From NCBI GenBank assembly GCA_039029515.1, contig JBCCFX010000078.1:1-15813 (forward strand): DNA of 15,813 nt, read 5' to 3'. The DNA is from JBCCFX01 sp039029515 (lineage in GTDB: Bacteria > Planctomycetota > Phycisphaerae > Phycisphaerales > SM1A02). Under the pieces are notes generated by a model. That model was not told where the DNA came from and did not search any database. It saw nothing but the letters and a program-made list of their open reading frames with translations. Made by a program: the position numbers and the translations under genes. Of this stretch, positions 1 through 6,479 are shown one piece after another. Within the stretch, counting starts at the first letter, position 1, and every line of letters starts with the position of its first letter.

Positions 1-52
1 GGGTGATCGACGGCACGATTCGAACCCGCATGCTGTTCTGACCGCGCACGTG

Positions 53-83
53 AACGCGACCATCCGAAATGGAAGGCCGCGTT
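53..83 (-). terminator. Possible hairpin terminator behind the P-domain protein gene
   Basis: About 35 bases beyond the stop of the minus-strand gene at 118-756 the transcript could fold into a two-tier stem: AACGCG pairs with CGCGTT, and inside it CCAT pairs with ATGG around a TTCGG loop, with an asymmetric internal bulge. There is no run of U after the stem, so a classical intrinsic terminator is not shown. Position and orientation fit transcript-end formation, but this is weak evidence. Confidence 0.3.
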
Positions 84-117
84 GGAGTGTTCACATGGGT
101 TGTCGATGCCGCGTCAC

Positions 118-756
118 TCAGGCGCGACGACGTCGACGTCCAGCCAAGCCGGCCATGCCGAGCATCGCGAGTGCGCCGGGCGTGGGAATCGCATCGGTGT
201 ACGAGACGGTCATGGAACCGAGTGCACCGTCGTCCAGTGAGTCCCAGGCGTCGATGATGGTCAGCGTCCAGTCACCCGCGGCCCAGCCGCCGGACTGCCA
301 CTGCACGGCCGCGAACGTACCACCCGCGGTCGGCACGGTGACGCCATTGGCATCGTTCCATGCATCGCCTGCTTCGGCGAAGTTGTAGGTCGCAACGCCA
401 GCAAGCAGGGATCCGCCGTCGCCGAGATCAGCGCCGTCAAATCCACCACTGAAGTCAGGGAACGCACCGCCGGCCTGGCCGACGGCAAAGATGAACTCTG
501 CACCGTCCGGCGCGATGAGGCGCATATCCATGTCGCTCAGAAAGCTGTGCGCCAGATCGACCGAGAAACCATCGATGGAATCGATCGCACCGAGCGCGAA
601 CGTCGTTTCGAAGATCACTTCGGGGCTCGATGCCACGCCGTCCGGATCGCTTGCACCGAAATTCTCGATGTCTGCGGTGAAGGTGGTCATGCCCGCCTGA
701 GCGGCGGTGCCGAGCAGCCCGATGAGAGCCACACTCAGAATCGTTGTTGTCTTCAT
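118..756 (-). CDS. Secreted P-domain-like protein with PEP-CTERM-like sorting tail
   Basis: A 212-residue exported protein. Residues 1-21 form a signal peptide (Lys near the N-terminus, hydrophobic core, cleavage probably after AQA). The body resembles the proprotein convertase P-domain (jelly-roll) pattern: 'SDMDMRLIAPDGAEF' in the first half and 'WTLTIIDAWDSLDDGALGS' in the second are the typical 'D-L-I-sP-GT' and 'G-W-L-D-G-L' elements. The last ~21 residues (TPGALAMLGMAGLAG then five Arg and Ala) form a PEP-CTERM-like anchor: Pro motif, hydrophobic helix, basic tail. Such tails are common in Phycisphaerae and imply sorting by an exosortase-type system and a place at the cell surface. No catalytic residues of a protease are visible; P-domains alone are usually adhesive or structural. 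The ATG at 756 was chosen because AGGACGAGG lies just upstream and the signal peptide begins there; longer readings add a non-signal-like stretch. The specific function is unknown. Confidence 0.85.
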   Translation of the reverse strand: MKTTTILSVALIGLLGTAAQAGMTTFTADIENFGASDPDGVASSPEVIFETTFALGAIDSIDGFSVDLAHSFLSDMDMRLIAPDGAEFIFAVGQAGGAFPDFSGGFDGADLGDGGSLLAGVATYNFAEAGDAWNDANGVTVPTAGGTFAAVQWQSGGWAAGDWTLTIIDAWDSLDDGALGSMTVSYTDAIPTPGALAMLGMAGLAGRRRRRA

Positions 757-790
757 TTCTGCCTCGTCCTTTGAGAGCGTTGTGGGAAAT

Positions 791-805
791 GGTGCAAGTC
801 GCACC
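791..805 (-). other. Leader hairpin nearest the start codon
   Basis: A perfect 5-bp stem with a 5-base loop (GGTGC-AAGTC-GCACC on the plus strand). It lies about 35 bases upstream of the ATG at 756 in the putative untranslated leader of the P-domain protein gene. It is short, and is noted mainly because two more stems lie directly upstream. Confidence 0.4.
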
Positions 806-814
806 AACGCAAAC

Positions 815-831
815 GGTCCGTTCCACGGACC
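815..831 (-). other. Leader hairpin, 6-bp stem
   Basis: A perfect 6-bp GC-rich stem with a 5-base loop (GGTCCG-TTCCA-CGGACC on the plus strand) in the untranslated leader of the P-domain protein gene. Upstream, around 842-859, a further imperfect GC stem can form (GGAGCGC with GCGC-CTCC, one bulged base, in the minus-strand RNA). The run of stems suggests a structured 5' leader. I do not recognise it as a known riboswitch class. Confidence 0.45.
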
Positions 832-871
832 TGTCGACCGGAGGCGCCACGGCGCTCCGCTCTCCCTCAAA

Positions 872-889
872 GGAGATGCAGTGATCTCC
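872..889. promoter_or_regulatory. Inverted repeat at the probable transcription start of the P-domain gene
   Basis: GGAGAT-N6-ATCTCC, a perfect 6-bp inverted repeat with a 6-base spacer. It sits immediately downstream of the candidate -10 element at 896-901 (minus strand), where a repressor operator would overlap the transcription start. The cognate regulator is unknown; the LuxR-type gene next door is one possibility but nothing in the sequence ties it to this site. Confidence 0.4.
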
Positions 890-895
890 CAAGTC

Positions 896-925
896 TATTG
901 AAGGCAGTTGGTTAGGTTGTTTCAA
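896..925 (-). promoter_or_regulatory. Candidate sigma-70-like promoter for the P-domain gene
   Basis: On the minus strand TTGAAA (920-925) is followed 18 bases later by TCAATA (896-901), a loose match to -35 and -10 hexamers. The local sequence is more AT-rich than its surroundings. It would give an untranslated leader of roughly 130 bases. Planctomycete promoters are poorly defined, so this is tentative. Confidence 0.3.
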
Positions 926-1003
926 CGGTATTTATCGCGTTCAGCAGATTTCGGTCGGTTCAGCGATCTGAACGCATTGCCGGCGTTCGCGGGCTTCGCC
1001 ATC

Positions 1004-1020
1004 CTGACGTCAGACCGGTC
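1004..1020. other. Two adjoining perfect palindromes between genes
   Basis: CTGACGTCAG (1004-1013, 10-bp perfect palindrome) runs into GACCGGTC (1013-1020, 8-bp perfect palindrome, sharing one base) in the gap between the LuxR-type gene and the P-domain gene. This could be a protein-binding site upstream of the 896-925 promoter, or chance in GC-rich DNA. Confidence 0.25.
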
Positions 1021-1038
1021 CGATAAGCTCGCCTCGCT

Positions 1039-1926
1039 TCAGGACGGCGACGGCATCACCGCGATGGGAGACAGCGTGTGTTGGGGCGGTCGCAGGCGTT
1101 CGATCGCGCCATCAACGACACTGCGGCGCGCAATGGCGGCATGATCAATGAACAGTGCCATCAACTCAGGCCGGCTGCCAACGTTGAATCGACGGTAGAT
1201 CTCCTTGAGATGGGAGTGCACCGTGTGTTGGCTGCGGTGGAGTTTGCCAGCGATATCGCGCTCGCTGATGCCGGTCAGCGCGAGGTGAAGGACCTGTTGT
1301 TGTGCGACCGTCAGCAGATCGTGTACCGCGTCACCCTGTTCCGCCAACGTTGCCGGCGTGACGAAGGGAATCAACGCCCGGAAGAACAGCGATGCCATCG
1401 TGCACTCGTGTGGGGTAAACGGCGTCGAGCCGGTTTGCCGGAAAATGCGAGCGTTCATGATCGTGCTGGAATTCACCAGCCATGCCATGCTGAACGCATC
1501 ATCGCACTCGAGTGGCTTGTAGAACTGGGCATAGAGCGTCGATTCGTACCAGCGTGCATCGGGATAGCACGCGCTTGCCTTCCAGGTCACGGGAATCCCC
1601 GGTGCGTTGCGGAGCTGCGGGAGCACGGCATGGACGATCGGTATCGCCGCGTCCGCCGCCTCCTGGGAAAGCAGGGCATCGAGGTCGTCTGCAGCGAACT
1701 TGTGGCCCGGAACGGCCAGCCCGCTATGCGCGCGAACCTGATCGTCGGGCGTGATCGTCCAGCAAGACACGACCACGAGTGGTGCTCGCTCAATGGCGTC
1801 CAGAAGGCCTTCGAGCAGGCAGTGGACCTTGGTCAGTGAGCAGGCCGGCAACGCGAGTGCCCGCCCCAGGCGATCGACAACAGCTTCAGCGCATCGATTC
1901 AGGTTGTCGTGTGTTGAATCATCCAT
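1039..1926 (-). CDS. LuxR-type HTH transcriptional regulator
   Basis: A 295-residue protein whose C-terminal part (about residues 205-258) is a LuxR/GerE helix-turn-helix: 'LTVAQQQVLHLALTGISERD', then 'IAGKLHRSQHTVHSHLKEIY' and 'RRFNVGSRPEL', with the invariant turn, the T-V-x-x-H recognition helix and the trailing Arg/Leu pattern. The N-terminal ~200 residues have no receiver-type phospho-acceptor pattern. The segment 'FRQTGSTPFTPHE' before the HTH resembles the end of GAF/PAS-like sensor regions in other stand-alone LuxR proteins. The signal sensed is unknown. Start chosen at the ATG at 1926 (MDDSTHDN) with a G-rich stretch upstream; an upstream extension to 2058 is possible but runs into the divergent promoter region. 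It lies upstream of and in the same direction as the P-domain gene but 282 bp away, so probably a separate transcript. Confidence 0.85.
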   Translation of the reverse strand: MDDSTHDNLNRCAEAVVDRLGRALALPACSLTKVHCLLEGLLDAIERAPLVVVSCWTITPDDQVRAHSGLAVPGHKFAADDLDALLSQEAADAAIPIVHAVLPQLRNAPGIPVTWKASACYPDARWYESTLYAQFYKPLECDDAFSMAWLVNSSTIMNARIFRQTGSTPFTPHECTMASLFFRALIPFVTPATLAEQGDAVHDLLTVAQQQVLHLALTGISERDIAGKLHRSQHTVHSHLKEIYRRFNVGSRPELMALFIDHAAIARRSVVDGAIERLRPPQHTLSPIAVMPSPS

Positions 1927-2133
1927 CAGGAAACCCCCGGAGCACGCTCCAGATGCGTCTGCCGTTATCCCCGCAAATATACGGACGCCATGTGCGGCGA
2001 TTGAGTGACCTACTAAGATTCCCCTGCACAGGTGAGGAAGCCGGGGCCGGGTTGGCACGCGGCGTCATACAGTGAATGGCAGGGTGTCTGACGAACGGTC
2101 GGCGATTCTGTCCTATACGATGCGATCGGGATC

Positions 2134-2148
2134 CGCGGCGTCGCCGCG
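2134..2148 (+). promoter_or_regulatory. GC hairpin abutting the ribosome binding site of the Nfu-N gene
   Basis: CGCGGC-GTC-GCCGCG is a perfect 6-bp GC stem. It ends one base before the Shine-Dalgarno sequence AGGA (2149-2152), which is 7 bases before the ATG at 2160. A stem here could limit or shape ribosome access for the whole Nfu-mutY unit. A possible -10 (TATACG, 2114-2119) lies upstream without a good -35. Confidence 0.4.
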
Positions 2149-2159
2149 AGGAATGAGCC

Positions 2160-2429
2160 ATGGCCTACACGATCACGCGGTACGAACCGACGCCGAATCC
2201 GAACGCATTGAAGTGCTGGCTGGAACCGCCCATCAGTGCGGGACCGCAGAGTTTCCTCAGTTCGGATATGGCTGCGGATCACGTGTTGGCGCAGAAGCTC
2301 TTTGCGGCGGCGCCGATCACGACACTCTTCTTCAACGGCGATTGGATGACGGTGAACAAGGCTCCGAACGCGTCGTGGACGACCGTCAAGAAAGCGGTCA
2401 ACACCGTGCTGGAGACCGCAACCATATGA
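2160..2429 (+). CDS. Nfu/NifU N-terminal-domain protein (standalone)
   Basis: An 89-residue protein matching the Nfu N-domain: 'YEPTPNPNALKCWLEPP' is the family's signature near the N-terminus. The rest follows the usual order, with a segment ending in 'LAQKLFAAAPITTLFF', then 'DWMTVNKAP' and a closing helix. Full Nfu proteins add a C-terminal domain with a CxxC that carries an iron-sulfur cluster. That domain is absent here and there is only one Cys, so this protein is unlikely to be a cluster carrier alone and may be an accessory or targeting factor. Start at 2160 with AGGA 7 bases upstream. Its stop overlaps the mutY start (ATGA, 2426-2429), which indicates translational coupling. Confidence 0.88.
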   Translation: MAYTITRYEPTPNPNALKCWLEPPISAGPQSFLSSDMAADHVLAQKLFAAAPITTLFFNGDWMTVNKAPNASWTTVKKAVNTVLETATI

Positions 2430-3454
2430 GTCGACGTGACGCCTTCGTCAAGGCGATCACCGCGTGGTTCGAGCACGAAGCTCGCGATCTGCCATGGCGA
2501 TATCAGCGCACCGGCTATACCGGGCTCGTGTCCGAAGCGATGCTGCAGCAGACGCAGGTCGCACGGGTCGTCGAGCGTTTCACGGCGTTCATGGCGCGAT
2601 TCCCGACCGTCGCTGCGCTCGCAGACGCGAATGAACAGGACGTGCTGGCGCTCTGGCAAGGACTCGGGTATTACCGCCGCGCCAGGCTTCTCCATGCCGC
2701 AGCGAAGCAGATCATGGCCGACCATGGAGGTCAGGTTCCGGCATCGCCTGATGCCTTGCAATCGTTGCCCGGTGTCGGGCGATACACCGCCGGTGCCATC
2801 GCGTCCATCGTGTTCGGCGCGGCCGCACCGATCGTCGATGGCAATGTGTTTCGCGTGCTCGCACGGTTCGATGCGTTTGATGCGCCGATGACGGAATCCG
2901 AATCCCAGCGCTGGGTCTGGTCGCTGGCTGAAACGCTGGTTGCGATCGCCCATCAGCCCGGCACGTTCAACGAAGGACTGATGGAGTTCGGGGCAACCGT
3001 ATGTACGCCAAAGTCGCCAGCGTGTGATCGATGTCCGGTTGATCGATCGTGTCGGGCGCGCCAACTCGGCCAGGTCGACGCGATTCCCGTGCCGAAGCCG
3101 CGCATCACGGTGCAGGACACGCATCATCATGCGGTCGTGATCACGCGCGGTGATCGCACCCTGATGATCCAGCGGCCGGCGTCTGGCATGTGGTCGAATA
3201 TGTGGGAGCCGCCAACGGTGGAGGCCGCGCAGTCGCTCTCGGATGAAGATATTCGCGCGCAGCTGGCACTTCCGCTGCTGAAGCTGTCATCGTGTGGTGA
3301 GTATGTTCATCAGACGACGCATCGGCGCGTTGTGTTTCATGTGTTTCGCGGTACGACGCGCGCACGCCGCGGTCGATGGGTTGCGGACAGTGACATGGCA
3401 TCACTGCCGATGAGCAATGCGCATCGACGTGTGTTGGATCTGGCGGGTCGCTGA
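2426..3454 (+). CDS. mutY: A/G-specific adenine glycosylase
   Basis: A 342-residue base-excision repair glycosylase that removes adenine mispaired with 8-oxoguanine. The conserved features fall where the family predicts: catalytic Glu37 in 'SEAMLQQTQV', helix-hairpin-helix 'LPGVGRYTAGAI' (114-125), catalytic Asp138 in 'VDGNV', and the [4Fe-4S] ligands Cys193, 200, 203 and 209 with C-x6-C-x2-C-x5-C spacing. A NUDIX-like C-terminal domain (about 230-342, beginning near 'HHHAVVITRGDRTLMIQRP') is the part that recognises 8-oxoG. The start at 2426 overlaps the stop of the upstream gene by ATGA and gives a protein of normal length; longer in-frame readings to 2072 run through the Nfu-N gene and are not credible. 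It is convergent with the pgpH-like gene, 17 bp apart. Confidence 0.97.
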   Translation: MSRRDAFVKAITAWFEHEARDLPWRYQRTGYTGLVSEAMLQQTQVARVVERFTAFMARFPTVAALADANEQDVLALWQGLGYYRRARLLHAAAKQIMADHGGQVPASPDALQSLPGVGRYTAGAIASIVFGAAAPIVDGNVFRVLARFDAFDAPMTESESQRWVWSLAETLVAIAHQPGTFNEGLMEFGATVCTPKSPACDRCPVDRSCRARQLGQVDAIPVPKPRITVQDTHHHAVVITRGDRTLMIQRPASGMWSNMWEPPTVEAAQSLSDEDIRAQLALPLLKLSSCGEYVHQTTHRRVVFHVFRGTTRARRGRWVADSDMASLPMSNAHRRVLDLAGR

Positions 3455-3471
3455 GAGGGTCGTGACTCGTC

Positions 3472-5790
3472 TCACGCTGTCTGTGAAGATCGACTGTCGT
3501 CGACCGCGGGCTTCTCCGCCGACGGATAGGCGATGCGACCGTGGTGAATCGCGCACACGCGGCTGATCACGGCGTCCTGAATGAGCTTCAGCTCGCGGAA
3601 TGTGAGATCGCATTCGTCGAGCTGGCCGTCAGCAAGTCGTTTGCGCGAGAGATCACGGACGAGCGATTCGATTCGAGCCGGGTTCGGCTCGGGTAACGCA
3701 CGCGTTGCGGACTCGACGCAGTCGGCGATCATCATGCACGCGGCTTCGCGTGTGTGTGGCTTCGGGCCGGGGTAACGGAACTCCACTTCCTCGACCGACG
3801 CCTTCTCATCGGATTCAGCCTGTGTCTTCGCGGCATGGAAGAAGTACTCGACGAGCGTCGTGCCATGATGCGATTCTATGAAGTGCTGAATCGGGCGTGG
3901 CAGGTTGTACTCGCGCGCAAGCTCGATGCCATCCTTCACGTGTCCGATGATCACGAGCAGGCTCATCGCAGGACTCAGGCCTTCGTGCTTGTTCGCACCC
4001 GGCGTCTGGTTCTCGATGAAGTACTCGGGCTTGTTCATCTTGCCGATGTCGTGGTACAGGGCACCGACGTACACGAGCAGGCTATCGGCACCGATCGCAT
4101 CGGCGGCCGCTTCAGCAATGCTCGCGACCTGGAGCGAGTGGTTATACGTGCCCGGTGCCTTCTGTTGCAGTTGTCGGAGGAGCGGCTGACGTGGATCGCG
4201 CAGTTCAGCGAGCGTCATACCGGTCGTGATATCGAACCAGCGTTCGATACTCGGCAGAATACCGAGCAGCAGGAAACCCACGCCCGCGGTCGCGGTCATG
4301 GATGAGAGCGTGCGCAGGATGATCTCGCCCCAGGCGCTCTCCACGAGCGGCAGCGTTGACCATGCATGCGAGAACGTGCCGATGCCGACGCCGATCGCCG
4401 TGACGACGGCAGCTCGGATGAGCGTATTGCGATGACGCAGTTCGCGAAGTTGTGCGATCAGCATGCCGCATGCGGCGAACAGCAACACGAACAACGCCAC
4501 GCCGCCATTGACGGACAATGCTGCGAACGCGCACTGCATTGCTGCGATGAACACGGCCAATCGCTGGTCGTAGGCGACAAGCACGACGACGGCCACGAAG
4601 AGCGTGGTCGCAAACGCCGCGGGATAGAGCAGGCTTGGCACGCGAGCACTGACCGCGTCGAGAATGACCAGGGAGATGAGCACAAGAAGACACAGCGCGG
4701 CAACGCGCATGAGATTTCTCGCGATCCGTGGATACGCCTGACCGACGAACGCCGCGGCAAATCCCATCAGCAGCATGAACAAGCCGCCGTAGCCCAGCCG
4801 TGCCGTCCACGTGGCCAGCGGAGGTGCGTTGGCTCGATACTGGTTGTGCTCATCCAGCAGCGACTGATACTGCGCCGGAGTCAGAAGGTCGCCTCTCGTG
4901 TACAGGACTTCGCCAGCACGATGCTCGACGGTGACCGGTTCAACCTGTGCAGCGAGGGCGTTCGCACGCGCTTCGGTTCGTTCGGAATCAAAGAGCAGTG
5001 TCGGTGTCTGATCAGCCGCGATCGTTCGGGCAACGAACGACGCGAGTTCCTGCGGGATGTTGCTGCGCGCCACGATTCGTTGCACGCTTCTGATGAGTTC
5101 CGGCGTCACCGGCGAATTCAACTCGATCGCGTTCCCGAGAATGGACTCATCCGTTGACACGCCGTTGTTGGTTCGGGACAACGTCCGCGCCTGCGTCAGG
5201 AAGACCTGGTATTCCTCACTGCGGATCAGCGGGCTCTCCACGAGCTGCACGTTGATGAGGTTGCCGATCTTGCGATTCCAATCCGACATGCGGACGTTGT
5301 CGCTGCCGAGTTCGCGCAGCGCCGTCAGATCCTCTTCGTTGAGTGGAAACTCATCGCGAATCTCAGGCGAGACGTCATCAAGGGATTCGACGTTGGCCAG
5401 CGCGGTCGGAAGACCCGACAGACCCTTCTGCAGTCGATCGAGGTAATTCTCGTTGAGGATGTACACGCGCGGTGATGACTCACGCACTTCATCGCGTCGT
5501 TCTGCCGTGGCGTCTTCATCGATGATCGCGTAGTCGAGCCGCTTCACGCGCGTCTCGGTCATGACCTGTCCGTCGCGGACGCGCGGTTGCTGCCGGGACC
5601 AGGTGACGAGGGATGCCGTCGCCACGACGAAGACGATGAGCAACGCAACCGCGTTGACGAGATCCGGGCGATCGAGGATCGACCGGATGTCGAACGCCTG
5701 ACGACCAAGCGTCCGCCGAATCTCGGCGCGACGGCGCGCGGACTTGGTCGCCGCGAGCTTCGACTTGGTGGTCTTGGGGGTTCGTGCCAT
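3472..5790 (-). CDS. pgpH: 7TM-HD membrane phosphohydrolase (PgpH-type, probable c-di-AMP phosphodiesterase)
   Basis: A 772-residue membrane protein with the 7TMR-HDED/7TM-HD architecture. It has a basic N-terminus, a first TM at about 44-64, an extracytoplasmic domain (about 65-330), a block of about seven TM helices (about 335-535), then a cytoplasmic HD domain (about 548-745). All expected metal ligands are present: His551 (TYNHS), His580-Asp581 (YHDIGK), His617, His641-His642 (ESHHG) and Asp690 (IADC). Characterised members such as Listeria PgpH hydrolyse cyclic-di-AMP; that activity is inferred here from the family. The ATG at 5790 was chosen because GGAG lies 10 bases upstream and the protein begins with the usual basic stretch; a longer reading to 5877 would need a TTG start. 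The spacer between GGAG and ATG contains a C7 run. The gene symbol is assigned by family. Confidence 0.92.
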   Translation of the reverse strand: MARTPKTTKSKLAATKSARRRAEIRRTLGRQAFDIRSILDRPDLVNAVALLIVFVVATASLVTWSRQQPRVRDGQVMTETRVKRLDYAIIDEDATAERRDEVRESSPRVYILNENYLDRLQKGLSGLPTALANVESLDDVSPEIRDEFPLNEEDLTALRELGSDNVRMSDWNRKIGNLINVQLVESPLIRSEEYQVFLTQARTLSRTNNGVSTDESILGNAIELNSPVTPELIRSVQRIVARSNIPQELASFVARTIAADQTPTLLFDSERTEARANALAAQVEPVTVEHRAGEVLYTRGDLLTPAQYQSLLDEHNQYRANAPPLATWTARLGYGGLFMLLMGFAAAFVGQAYPRIARNLMRVAALCLLVLISLVILDAVSARVPSLLYPAAFATTLFVAVVVLVAYDQRLAVFIAAMQCAFAALSVNGGVALFVLLFAACGMLIAQLRELRHRNTLIRAAVVTAIGVGIGTFSHAWSTLPLVESAWGEIILRTLSSMTATAGVGFLLLGILPSIERWFDITTGMTLAELRDPRQPLLRQLQQKAPGTYNHSLQVASIAEAAADAIGADSLLVYVGALYHDIGKMNKPEYFIENQTPGANKHEGLSPAMSLLVIIGHVKDGIELAREYNLPRPIQHFIESHHGTTLVEYFFHAAKTQAESDEKASVEEVEFRYPGPKPHTREAACMMIADCVESATRALPEPNPARIESLVRDLSRKRLADGQLDECDLTFRELKLIQDAVISRVCAIHHGRIAYPSAEKPAVDDSRSSQTA

Positions 5791-5889
5791 CGGGGGGGAA
5801 CTCCGGGAGGCGTGGCGAGGGCACAACGGCCCATCACCGGGAATGGGAACGATATCGGCACTTTGCGGGGGGGCCAACCCGACCCATTC

Positions 5890-5914
5890 ATCGATTTTCG
5901 GCTTACTCTATATC
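5890..5914 (+). promoter_or_regulatory. Candidate promoter of the lipoprotein gene
   Basis: The gap between pgpH and the divergent lipoprotein gene (5791-5945) holds an AT-rich patch with TATATC (5909-5914) as a possible -10. No convincing -35 is seen. It would give a leader of about 25 bases before the ATG at 5946. Two G7 runs (5792-5798 and 5867-5873) flank the minus-strand leader in the same gap. Confidence 0.25.
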
Positions 5915-5945
5915 CGATTCCAGACGTCGCAGCAGGGCGAATAAA

Positions 5946-6479
5946 ATGATTCAACGTGTTGTCGGATATGGTTTTACGGCATTCTTGGCCGTATGCGGGG
6001 CGGGGTTCCTGTTCGGTTGTGCCAAGCCGATTGCTGCCGCGCAGGGCCGATTGACGGCCGAAGACGACCCGTATGTGGCCGAACTGTCGGCTCAGGATCA
6101 GGCTCAAGTCATCGATACGCTTCAATTGGTCGGAACGCAGGCAGATCGATCAACACGGTCAGCGAGCCGAGCGGCGTTCGATCGTGGCCGCTGGTCAGAT
6201 GTTCCGGCGGCTGTCCGAATCGCGTGCCTCGAGAACGAGATGGCAATTTTCACGCGCCGTGATGGTGATGATGTCTACGCGTTCACCATTCGCACCGTGG
6301 ACGATCGGCCAGGCACGATTCGTGTCGAACAGCGCCCGGCGCCGGACGTCTACGCGGTCGAGGTGGATTTTCCTTCACTGTCGAACCGCGAGCAGCGCAC
6401 GCGGAATCTCATCGCGGATATTGAGCGACACATGCGCGCCTTCGGACGCAAGCGTCAGTTGGTCAATGATCCGTATTGA
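5946..6479 (+). CDS. Putative lipoprotein of unknown function
   Basis: A 177-residue protein I do not recognise. It starts with a lipoprotein-type signal (basic Arg4, hydrophobic stretch 'GYGFTAFLAVCGAGF') and a near-consensus lipobox LFGC with Cys25 as the likely lipidated residue, so it probably sits on the outer face of a membrane. The mature part is hydrophilic and mixed alpha/beta in character, with no enzymatic motif visible. The C-terminus is rich in Arg and ends in an amphipathic helix-like segment (about 152-172). Start at ATG 5946 because the signal peptide begins there; the ribosome binding site is weak (CAGGGCGA). The last 25 bp overlap, tail to tail, the end of the ROK kinase gene. 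Divergent from pgpH; a functional link is not shown. Confidence 0.75.
   Translation: MIQRVVGYGFTAFLAVCGAGFLFGCAKPIAAAQGRLTAEDDPYVAELSAQDQAQVIDTLQLVGTQADRSTRSASRAAFDRGRWSDVPAAVRIACLENEMAIFTRRDGDDVYAFTIRTVDDRPGTIRVEQRPAPDVYAVEVDFPSLSNREQRTRNLIADIERHMRAFGRKRQLVNDPY

Noticed and set aside
9..28. tRNA T-arm-like sequence (GGTTCGAATC in minus-strand sense) at the left edge, with a distant near-complementary acceptor-like pair (ATCGACA / CGTCGAT)
   Set aside because: The T-stem has a G-G mismatch, the span would be about 102 bases, and no D-arm or 7-base anticodon loop can be drawn. No tRNA or tmRNA is supported.
1078..1839. 253-codon plus-strand open frame opposite the LuxR-type gene
   Set aside because: No recognisable motifs; it is the antisense shadow of a gene with a clear HTH domain.
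2072..2425. N-terminal extension of MutY to 2072
   Set aside because: It would run through the Nfu-N gene in another frame. MutY motifs fall at the family's usual residue numbers when the start is 2426.
3452..3474. TGAGA/TCTCA inverted repeat between the convergent mutY and pgpH stops as a shared terminator
   Set aside because: The arms are only 5 bp with a 13-base loop, and they contain the two TGA stops themselves, so the symmetry is largely coincidental.
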